NCBI RefSeq assembly: GCF_015277775.1
Contig: NZ_CP063849.1
Span: 806,001-870,000, forward strand
Origin: Paludibaculum fermentans
GTDB lineage: Bacteria; Acidobacteriota; Terriglobia; Bryobacterales; Bryobacteraceae
Reading direction: 5' to 3'
Length of the DNA: 64,000 nt
Of this stretch, positions 25,502 to 32,762 are shown piece after piece. The notes below the pieces were generated by a model. It saw nothing but the letters and a program-made list of their open reading frames with translations. It had not been told where the DNA came from and searched no databases. The first letter of the stretch is position 1; the number at the start of each line of letters is the position of its first letter. Both the position numbers and the translations under genes were made by a program.

Positions 25502-27886
25502 TCAGTTCAGCACTTCGATGGCTGCGCGGATGATGGACAGGGCATCGATCTGGTAGTGCTGATAGAGTTCCTGCCTGGAGCCGGATTGGCCGTAGCGGTC
25601 CACGCCCAGTGCTACCGTCCTGGCTCCGAAGACGCTGCCCAGGAAGGAGAGCGCGTGCGGGTGGCCGTCCATCACGGTCACGATGGGGCAGTGGGCCTCG
25701 TTGCGGGGCACCAGTTGTTCCAGATGGTGGGCTGCGGGGCGGCCCTGCATGCGTTCCCGATTCGCACGCACCCACTGGCGGTGCAGCAGGTCCGGGCTGG
25801 TGACGCAGATCACATTTACGAACAGTTCGTCGGCGGCGAGTTCGCGGGCGGCGTCGACAGCCTGGGGGACCATGGCTCCGCAGGTGAAGAGGTTGACTAC
25901 GTTCTCACCGGGTTTGTACTCCGCGCGGTTGGAATAGTCGAGCAGGCGGTAGCCTCCGTCGAGTACGCTTTGCCGCAATGCGGGACGGTCGTGGGGCAGC
26001 AGGTCCTGCCGTTGCGGCACGGTGGAGAGCCGCAGGAACAGGCTTTCCGCGGCGGGATCCTCGAGAATGCGGCGTATGCCTTCGAGGAGGATCCACTCCA
26101 CCTCCTTGGCGAAGCAAGGCTCGTAGTAGGTGATCAGAGGGCTTTCAATGCCGAAGGACGGAGGCATGAGGGACTGGTGCAAACCACCCTCCGGGCCCAG
26201 GCTGATGCCGGAGGGCGTTCCGATCACGATGAACTTGCCGCCGTTATAGATGGCGTAGTGGAGGGCATCGAGGCCGCGGGAGATGAAGGTGTCGTAGAGC
26301 GTCCCAATCGGCACGAGCGGCACACCGAACAGGTCTGACGAGACGCCCAGGGCTCCGAGCATCAGGAAGAAGTTGTTCTCGGAGATGCCGAGTTCCACAT
26401 GCTGGCCGTGATTGCCCTGCTTCCACTTCAGCGCGACCGGCACGGACCGCTCACCGAAATAGTCGATGCGGTTCTGGGGCGAGTAGACGCCGACCTTCTG
26501 AATCCAGCTTCCCAGATTGGTGGAGACGGCCACGTCCGGGCTGGTGGTCACCAGCCTGGCGCGGAGCTCCGGATGACGGGTGAGTTCCGACAGGATGGAG
26601 CCGAGGGCCTGCTGCGTGGAGACCTCGCCGTGATAGTCGGGCGCGAAGCTCTCCGGAACTTGCGCTTGCGGGTGCGCCGGTGGTGAGGAGGCGGGACGCT
26701 GCGCGGTTCGATCCAGATGCAGCCGCTGGCGTGTCTCCAGGCAGGCACGCGCCTCGGGCGATCCGGCGGGGAACGCCGAGAACTCGCCGCCCTCCTCGAT
26801 TCCGCAGTGCCCGCGCAGTTGCTCGATCTGCTCCGCCGTCACGAGGCGCGAGTGGTTGCTGGGGTCGCCGGCCAGGGGGAGCCCCCAACCTTTTACTGTA
26901 TAGGCCACGATGGCGACGGGCCGGTCTGTGATGGCGGCGGCCTCGCGAAAGGCGTCGAGCAGCCTGCTGAGGTCGTGCCCGCCGAGGTCGGAGACCAGGC
27001 TTCGGAGATCGTTTTCCGATTCGCCGGCCAGCAACCGGGCTACGGCCTCATCGCGGCCGTCGGGAAACGTACAGAGTTGGTGGGCGAGTTCTTCGCCCGA
27101 ATGGACTCGCAGCAGGGCCTGGTATTCGTCGTTGGGCATCTGCTCGATGCGATCGCGCAGGCGTGGACCGCCTGGACGGGCAAAGGCGGCCTCCAGCCGG
27201 GCGCCGTATTTGACCTCAATGACGTGGAAGCCGAAGGAACGCAGGGAGGCCCCAAGCTTCTGGGCGCGGCCGTTGGGGACGACACGGTCGAGGCTTTGGC
27301 GATTCAGGTCCACCACCCAGATCACATTGCCGAGGCTCTGCAGGTTGTCGTCGCCCAGGGCTTCCCAGACGTTGCCTTCGTCGAGCTCGGCGTCACCCAT
27401 GAGGGCCAGGAAACGGTGCTTTTGGGCATAGCCGAAACGGTCCGTCACATAGTGGTTGGCGAGCGACATGAAGTGCGGCATGACCGCGCCGAAGCCGACG
27501 GAGCCGGTGGAGAAGTGGAAGGAGTCAGGATCCTTCAAGCGGCTGGGATAGGCCTGCAGGCCGCCGAACTCCCGCAAGCGGAGCAGCTTGTCCTGGGGCA
27601 GGTTGCCCAACAGGTATTGAATGGCGTGATAGACGGGTGCGGCGTGGGGCTTGATGGAGATGAGGTCGTCCGGCTCGGCGGCGGCGAAATAGTAGGCGGT
27701 GAGGATGCTGACGGCAGAGGCGCAGCTTGCCTGGTGCCCGCCCACCTTGAGCGAGTCGGGATTCTGGCGCACATGATTGGCGTAGTGGATCATGTAGGTG
27801 CTGAGCCACAGGATCCGTTGCTGGATGCGTTTCAGGAGTTCCAGGTCAATGTCGGGGTGCGCTGCCGTAGATGAAGATGAGGCCAT
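25502..27886 (-). CDS. AceE-like thiamine-diphosphate E1 dehydrogenase / transketolase-like
   Basis: A 794-residue homodimeric-type E1, related to pyruvate dehydrogenase AceE and transketolase, which decarboxylates a 2-oxo acid using thiamine diphosphate and passes the acyl group to an E2. Expected features are present: GGHQASCASAVSIL (49-62), HFSTGSVGFGAV, the ThDP motif GDAELDEG...VVDLNRQS (164-198), IVAYTVKGWGLPLAGDPSNH, and in the pyrimidine domain LGISENNFFLMLGALG. The C-terminal domain carries FTCGAM. It is about 100 residues shorter than E. coli AceE (887). No E2, E3 or 2-oxo-acid neighbour lies in the window, so the substrate could differ from pyruvate. The start ATG 27886 has only a weak ribosome-binding site. 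Confidence 0.87.
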   Translation of the reverse strand: MASSSSTAAHPDIDLELLKRIQQRILWLSTYMIHYANHVRQNPDSLKVGGHQASCASAVSILTAYYFAAAEPDDLISIKPHAAPVYHAIQYLLGNLPQDKLLRLREFGGLQAYPSRLKDPDSFHFSTGSVGFGAVMPHFMSLANHYVTDRFGYAQKHRFLALMGDAELDEGNVWEALGDDNLQSLGNVIWVVDLNRQSLDRVVPNGRAQKLGASLRSFGFHVIEVKYGARLEAAFARPGGPRLRDRIEQMPNDEYQALLRVHSGEELAHQLCTFPDGRDEAVARLLAGESENDLRSLVSDLGGHDLSRLLDAFREAAAITDRPVAIVAYTVKGWGLPLAGDPSNHSRLVTAEQIEQLRGHCGIEEGGEFSAFPAGSPEARACLETRQRLHLDRTAQRPASSPPAHPQAQVPESFAPDYHGEVSTQQALGSILSELTRHPELRARLVTTSPDVAVSTNLGSWIQKVGVYSPQNRIDYFGERSVPVALKWKQGNHGQHVELGISENNFFLMLGALGVSSDLFGVPLVPIGTLYDTFISRGLDALHYAIYNGGKFIVIGTPSGISLGPEGGLHQSLMPPSFGIESPLITYYEPCFAKEVEWILLEGIRRILEDPAAESLFLRLSTVPQRQDLLPHDRPALRQSVLDGGYRLLDYSNRAEYKPGENVVNLFTCGAMVPQAVDAARELAADELFVNVICVTSPDLLHRQWVRANRERMQGRPAAHHLEQLVPRNEAHCPIVTVMDGHPHALSFLGSVFGARTVALGVDRYGQSGSRQELYQHYQIDALSIIRAAIEVLN

Positions 27887-28118
27887 GAATGAAGCTGCTC
27901 TTGTAGAAAAAGAGGTCTATATCCGTTGTAACAGGTCGCTGTGGGTGGTTGGTGGAGCGGGGTTCACCTCTCCGAGGCAGTGCCAGCATGGCTTCGGTTT
28001 GAGCCGGCCGGCCTGACTTTGAACTGCAGGAACAGAGTGCAGATCGTCTATTGCCGGCGGACGCCGCGGGGCCAGCTTGAGATGGTCGACTACAGTACGC
28101 CCTGGCGGTGCAGAGAAC

Positions 28119-28742
28119 TTAGGGTACGAAGGGTTCTGTCAGGCGTGCCAGGCTGGTCCGGCCGTGCTTTGCGGCGAGGCGGAGCAGGCGCTGGAAGACC
28201 AGGGCCGTCATGAAGGCGTCGCCGGCGGCGGTGTGCCGGTCGTGGGGGATGATGCCGAAGAGCGTACACAGGGCATCGAGGGAGAACTGTTGGATGGGGT
28301 CGCGACCGGCGAAGGCTCCGTCGCGTTCGAGGTGCAGGGTGAGGTCCATCGTATCCAGGCTGGAGTTCTGCAATCGAAAGCCGAAGTGGCGCTCGTAGCC
28401 GGCGTTGAAGGTTTCGACGTCGTGACTGATGTGGTGGCCGACAATGACGCCGTCCCCCAGGTAGGTGAGGAACTTCTCCAAGGCCTCTCGTTCGTCGAGG
28501 CCCGCCAAGCTTTGTTCACGGGTGACCCCGTGCACCGTCACGGCGCTGGAGTTGTAGGCCACCTTCACCATGGCCTCGAACGAATCCTCGAGCAAAATCT
28601 CGTTGTTGACGATGGCGATGGCGCCGATGGTGACGATGCGGTCCTTGCGCGGGTCCAGGCCGGTCGTTTCGGAGTCGAGGACGACGAAGCGGACCTGCTC
28701 GTTGGGTGTTTCGGGTGGCCAGCTCAAACCGCCTCCAACCAT
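28119..28742 (-). CDS. DEDDh 3'-5' exonuclease (DnaQ-like)
   Basis: A 207-residue exonuclease of the DNA polymerase III epsilon type, removing nucleotides from 3' ends with two metal ions. Motif I is VVLDSETTGLDPRKDRI, motif II IVGHHISHDVETF and motif III HTAAGDAFMTALVF with the typical His five residues before Asp; all four acidic residues and the His are present. I chose ATG 28742 (MVGGGLSWPPETPNEQVRF), which overlaps the 3' end of the cNMP/CBS gene by 19 bases. In proteobacteria this kind of gene commonly follows a DUF294/CBS gene, so the overlap here supports a functional pair. No other polymerase subunit is nearby. Confidence 0.88.
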   Translation of the reverse strand: MVGGGLSWPPETPNEQVRFVVLDSETTGLDPRKDRIVTIGAIAIVNNEILLEDSFEAMVKVAYNSSAVTVHGVTREQSLAGLDEREALEKFLTYLGDGVIVGHHISHDVETFNAGYERHFGFRLQNSSLDTMDLTLHLERDGAFAGRDPIQQFSLDALCTLFGIIPHDRHTAAGDAFMTALVFQRLLRLAAKHGRTSLARLTEPFVP

Positions 28743-30526
28743 GCCCAGGATGCGGTGAATTCGAGCAGTTTGTGGATGGAACGGAATCCGCTCTTGATCA
28801 CCTGGCGGTCGTGGCGGCTCAACAAGGGGAGCGGCAATTCGGCGCCGCTGGTGCGCTGGCGCAAACCGGCGCGAGCCTGGTGGAAGAGCATGACGCTCAT
28901 TGTGCCGGCGGCCTCGTGGAAGATGCTCTGCTGGGCGGGCAGGAGACCGGCCGCTGCCTCGAACCGGGTCCGGGTGGAGGCGCCGAGGGGATGGCCGGCC
29001 GCCAGGCTGAAGACCCGGGCGACATCGGCGAGGGGTTGCAGGGCGCTGCTTTCCAGGCGGAATGTGTCCGTGACCTCGCCGGATTCTTCGACGACGAGAT
29101 CGCGGAAGAAGGTCAGGGGCGGGAGGTTGGCGAGGCAATCGTTGGCCAGAAGCTGGAGGAAGCCGGCCTCGGCGGCGAGCTCGGCGCGAATGTGCGATTC
29201 CAGGTGGTTGAACGCGAGTTCCGGGCCATGCACCGGGCGGAGATCGAAGAACGGGCGCGAGCGGTACATCTCACGGCGGATGGGATCGCGGATCCAGCCG
29301 GAGAAGCGGTCCTTCCATTCGTCGAGACCGGCGGCGGCGGGCGCTTCGGCGGAGAGGTAGCCGCATTCGGCCAGCGCGGCTTCAAGAGAGGGGGATACGG
29401 GCGAGGTTCCGATGATTGCGATGGACGGGGCGATGGAAGTGAGGAGTTCGTGGCGTCCGGCGGTGCCGTAGAAGCACCAGCACTGACCGGCCTGATCGAG
29501 GTGGAGGAGAGCGAGAAGACGTTTGACGATGCTGCGGTTGACGAAATCAGAGAAGGCGGCGAGCCAATCGGCGGCGGCCGGCGCGGAGAGGTTGTCGAGA
29601 ATCCAGGCACGAGCGCGTTCGTTGAGGGCGCGGAGCGAAGCGACATTGGGCGCTGCCGCAATTTCGCGCAGGATGGCGACCGGATGATCGCCGAACGCCG
29701 GCGTGAGGCTGGGAATCGTGATGATCCGCTGCAGGGCGCTGTGCGGTGAACCGTCGCTGGTGAGAGCGGCCGCATAGGCGCCGACTTCCGCCATGGCGAG
29801 GACGCAATCGCTCACCAGGGTGGAAGGGGAGACGGTGACCGATTCCGGATTGACGATATTGAGTGCCGGCTGCCGTGGGTTCGAAGCGCCGGCCGCGACC
29901 CATTTCAGCACGTCGCCGGAGGTGAGGATGGCGGCGAACGCTCCGGCGTGGGTCAAGGCAATGGCTTGCGCGCCGGATTCGTGCAGGAGGCGGGCGGCCA
30001 CCTGGAGGGGCGTGGAACCTGGGCAGTGCAAGGGGGCTCGATCGCGCAGCAGGTCAGAGAGGAAGATCTGGTGGGGGTAGGGCCGCTCGCCTGGGGCTTC
30101 GTAGTCGGCTGTGACGGTGGAGTAGGCGACGACAAACTTGCCGGCACGGGGGTAGCGCTGGAGCAGGGGTTCGAAGTCGGCGGCATAGAGGGCGTAGAGA
30201 ACGACGTCGCTGGTGGCTTTGGCGGAGAAGAGATTGGCGGGGGCTCCGTTGAAGCGCTCAAGCCCGATGCAATCGCCGGCGCCCCGGATGTCGCGGAGGA
30301 CGGGCGGGGTGGCGGATTCGTCCCAGAGAGACACGGAGCCCTGCTGGATGACGTAGAACAGGGCGGCGTGCGGCGCGGACTGCCAGCAGATGTACTCGTC
30401 GGCTTCGTGGAACTTCACCCGGCCGCGCGCGACCAGGGCGACAAGATCGGCCACGTCCATGAACTCGAATGGCGGGTGTTGCTTGAGGAAATCCGCGACG
30501 CGGTAGGCAATTGCGGCGGTTTGCAT
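28724..30526 (-). CDS. cNMP-binding / CBS / DUF294 protein with degenerate nucleotidyltransferase site
   Basis: A 600-residue cytosolic signalling protein in four parts: a cyclic-nucleotide-binding-like barrel (about 1-140), paired CBS domains (160-285), a DUF294 nucleotidyltransferase-like domain (about 310-440), then the helical DUF294 C-terminal region (ending near 590). CBS pairs usually sense adenine nucleotides. The nucleotidyltransferase motif begins normally (YGTAGRHE, 353-360), but the two metal-binding Asp of the usual T/S-D-Q-D block are replaced by Ala366 and Ser368, so transfer activity is unlikely and a regulatory role is favoured. It shares 19 bases with the downstream exonuclease gene. 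Confidence 0.85.
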   Translation of the reverse strand: MQTAAIAYRVADFLKQHPPFEFMDVADLVALVARGRVKFHEADEYICWQSAPHAALFYVIQQGSVSLWDESATPPVLRDIRGAGDCIGLERFNGAPANLFSAKATSDVVLYALYAADFEPLLQRYPRAGKFVVAYSTVTADYEAPGERPYPHQIFLSDLLRDRAPLHCPGSTPLQVAARLLHESGAQAIALTHAGAFAAILTSGDVLKWVAAGASNPRQPALNIVNPESVTVSPSTLVSDCVLAMAEVGAYAAALTSDGSPHSALQRIITIPSLTPAFGDHPVAILREIAAAPNVASLRALNERARAWILDNLSAPAAADWLAAFSDFVNRSIVKRLLALLHLDQAGQCWCFYGTAGRHELLTSIAPSIAIIGTSPVSPSLEAALAECGYLSAEAPAAAGLDEWKDRFSGWIRDPIRREMYRSRPFFDLRPVHGPELAFNHLESHIRAELAAEAGFLQLLANDCLANLPPLTFFRDLVVEESGEVTDTFRLESSALQPLADVARVFSLAAGHPLGASTRTRFEAAAGLLPAQQSIFHEAAGTMSVMLFHQARAGLRQRTSGAELPLPLLSRHDRQVIKSGFRSIHKLLEFTASWAWLEAV

Positions 30527-30847
30527 TCTGGATGTACGACTTCGTCCCCCTTACTGCTGCAGCGGCGTTGCTGCCGGGCCTGGAACGAAACGAGGTCCAG
30601 TGGTTCATAGGATTCTAGCATTGAAAGTTTGCCTTCATACGATTGGCGGGGGGCCGGCAACCCACGGAGGGATCTACAATCGCGGGCTCCCCTATCGCTG
30701 CACGGCTTGGCCAATTCCTGTGGATCGCCACGTCTCCACCGTTGTGTCCAGCTCTGCCGGCTGCGGCCACGGCGCGGCGCGATAGGATGGTGCCGTTCGG
30801 GACCACCCCCGGTTTGGATGAGTTTCGCTCCAGGAGGAACAGTGACC
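30527..30847. other. Divergent intergenic region
   Basis: 321 bases between the divergent cNMP/CBS gene and the lyase-like gene, holding both promoters. Near the right end AGGAGG (30832-30837) is a strong ribosome-binding site for the lyase-like gene. A frame running back to 30629 exists but has no ribosome-binding site. No further element recognised. Confidence 0.45.
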
Positions 30848-32638
30848 ATGACGCGAAGGGATGTGATTGGGCAGACGTTGGGAGCGGTCGCGGCCTCGGC
30901 CGGCTCCCACGCGCAGGACTCGGGGGGAGCGAATGCCGGGGACGAAGGGCAGAGGATGTTCCTCCGGCTGCTGAAGGCCAACGACGAGACCGTGAGGCGG
31001 ATGCTGCAGCAAGCGCCGGCGCCGGGTGGGGCGGCCGTGCGGGTGGGCCGAGGGGGCGACCTGGCCGCTTTGATGGCGGCGTATTGTGCGCCGGAATCCT
31101 CCTTTTCCCGATCAGAGAGTTTGATCCCGAGGATCGAACGCAGCGCGCAGGCATTGCTGGACGCCCTGCATCCCGACGGGCTGCTGGATGCGGGCAATCT
31201 GTCGTCTCCACCTGATACCGGGTTTGTGGTCGAGGCCACGGCCGCTGCCCTGGCCGTTGCGCGCCGAAGCAGGGACGAGCGCCTGGCGCAGGCGCAGGAA
31301 ACCCTCGGCCGGTTCCTGTTGAGAGTGGGCGATGCCCTGGTGACCGGCGGCATTCACACGCCGAATCATCGCTGGGTGATCTGCTCCGCACTGGCGCGGA
31401 TCCACTCGCTGTTTCCGTCCTCCCGGTATGTCGACCGAATTGACGACTGGTTGGGCGAAGGGATCTACCAGGATGCCGATGGACTGTTCCCGGAGCGGAG
31501 CCCAAACTATGCGCGGGTGGAGGTGAACGCCTTCGTGACCATGGCCCGGCTGCTCAACCGGCCTGTGCTGCTGGAGCTTGTGCGGAGGCACCTGCTGGCG
31601 AATCTGTATCTGATGCAGCCGGATGGTGAACTCGAGACGATCCATTCGCGCCGCCAGGACCAGGACCGGCCGGTGCACGTGGCCAATTTCTACCTCCAAT
31701 ACCGCTACATGGCCATTCTTGAGAACAACCCCGTCTTTGCGGCGGTGGCGCGGTTGATTGCGGAGCGGCCCGGCGAGGGGCTGGTGGAGGGGATGAACCC
31801 GGTCGTACACTTCCTGGACGAACCGCTGCTGCGCAAGCCGTTGCCGGAGGGCGGCGCGATCCCCGCCGACTATGTGAGGGTCTTCGCCAACAGTCACCTG
31901 GTGCGCATCCGAAGGGGGGAGCGGGCCGCGTCGATTTACGGTGGCAACGACCGGCCGCTGGGCATCGCGTCCGGGCTGGCCCACAATCCAACGTTCTTCC
32001 ATTTCCGCAACGGCAGTGCGGTTCTCAATTCAGTGCGCATGGGTGGGCCGTTCTTCAGTCTTGGCGTGTTCCGGGCAGAGGGGGTGAGCGTCGCCGGGAA
32101 TCAGACCCTCCTTCAGCAGCGGTGGGAGGCTCCGTATTATCAACCGCTGCCGAAAGAGTATCGCAACGCCGGCGGCGACTATGCGCTCACTCCGGTGAAA
32201 GACGGGCGATTCTGGAGCAAGCTGGATTTTCCGCACCGGCAGATGAGCGGGGTGCAGGTGCTGGACCAGAAGGTCACGGTGATCGAGAAGCCGGGTGTTT
32301 TCGAACTGCACATCGAGATTACCGGTCACGACCGCGTTCCCTATGCGATCGAGCTTGCGTTTCGTCCGGGCGGCGAGTTTGGCGGCGCGATCCGGGCGGG
32401 GGCGCTGAGCGGGCGTGGGGGTGAAGGTAAGGCGCTGTTCCTGGCTGAGGGCATGGGGTCCTATCGGGTAGGCGGCGAGGGGATCGAGTTTGGACCGGGC
32501 CAGGCGGAGCATGAGGTGATCAGTCTTTCCGGACATACGTACCAGGCGCATGGAGCCGTCTTGCGAGCCGCCGGAAACTGCGTCTACATCACCGGGTATA
32601 CGCCCTTCCGGAAGGTGATTACGATCCGGGGTGTGTAA
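30848..32638 (+). CDS. Tat-exported heparinase/lyase-like protein, substrate unknown
   Basis: A 596-residue protein. ATG 30848 gives MTRRDVIGQTLGAVAASAGS, a Tat-like signal; GTG 30842 in the same frame is also possible, with AGGAGG 10 bases before the ATG. The N-terminal half is all-helical (alpha/alpha toroid-like: HTPNHRWVICSALARIHSLF, LFPERSPNYARVEVNAFVTM, LLELVRRHLLANLYL). The C-terminal half is beta-rich (VTVIEKPGVFELHIEITGH, EVISLSGHTYQAHGAVL). This two-part layout is that of heparinase II/III-like and alginate-lyase-like polysaccharide lyases, but no signature block is strong enough to fix the family. Probably periplasmic. The next gene, an esterase fusion, follows on the same strand. 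Confidence 0.6.
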   Translation: MTRRDVIGQTLGAVAASAGSHAQDSGGANAGDEGQRMFLRLLKANDETVRRMLQQAPAPGGAAVRVGRGGDLAALMAAYCAPESSFSRSESLIPRIERSAQALLDALHPDGLLDAGNLSSPPDTGFVVEATAAALAVARRSRDERLAQAQETLGRFLLRVGDALVTGGIHTPNHRWVICSALARIHSLFPSSRYVDRIDDWLGEGIYQDADGLFPERSPNYARVEVNAFVTMARLLNRPVLLELVRRHLLANLYLMQPDGELETIHSRRQDQDRPVHVANFYLQYRYMAILENNPVFAAVARLIAERPGEGLVEGMNPVVHFLDEPLLRKPLPEGGAIPADYVRVFANSHLVRIRRGERAASIYGGNDRPLGIASGLAHNPTFFHFRNGSAVLNSVRMGGPFFSLGVFRAEGVSVAGNQTLLQQRWEAPYYQPLPKEYRNAGGDYALTPVKDGRFWSKLDFPHRQMSGVQVLDQKVTVIEKPGVFELHIEITGHDRVPYAIELAFRPGGEFGGAIRAGALSGRGGEGKALFLAEGMGSYRVGGEGIEFGPGQAEHEVISLSGHTYQAHGAVLRAAGNCVYITGYTPFRKVITIRGV

Positions 32639-32762
32639 TGGGGTTTGGGCATCCCGCGCGGGAAACCGCGCCCACGACGGTGAGGCGCCCATGGGACCTG
32701 GATTTGGGAAGCCGACGAGTGGCCAGCGGAAGTTCCGGCACAGGCTGTTAACATACTACTCG

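Noticed and set aside
26717-27874. 385-codon plus-strand frame opposite the AceE-like gene
   Set aside because: Antisense to an intact E1 with all thiamine motifs; typical of high-GC third-position bias.
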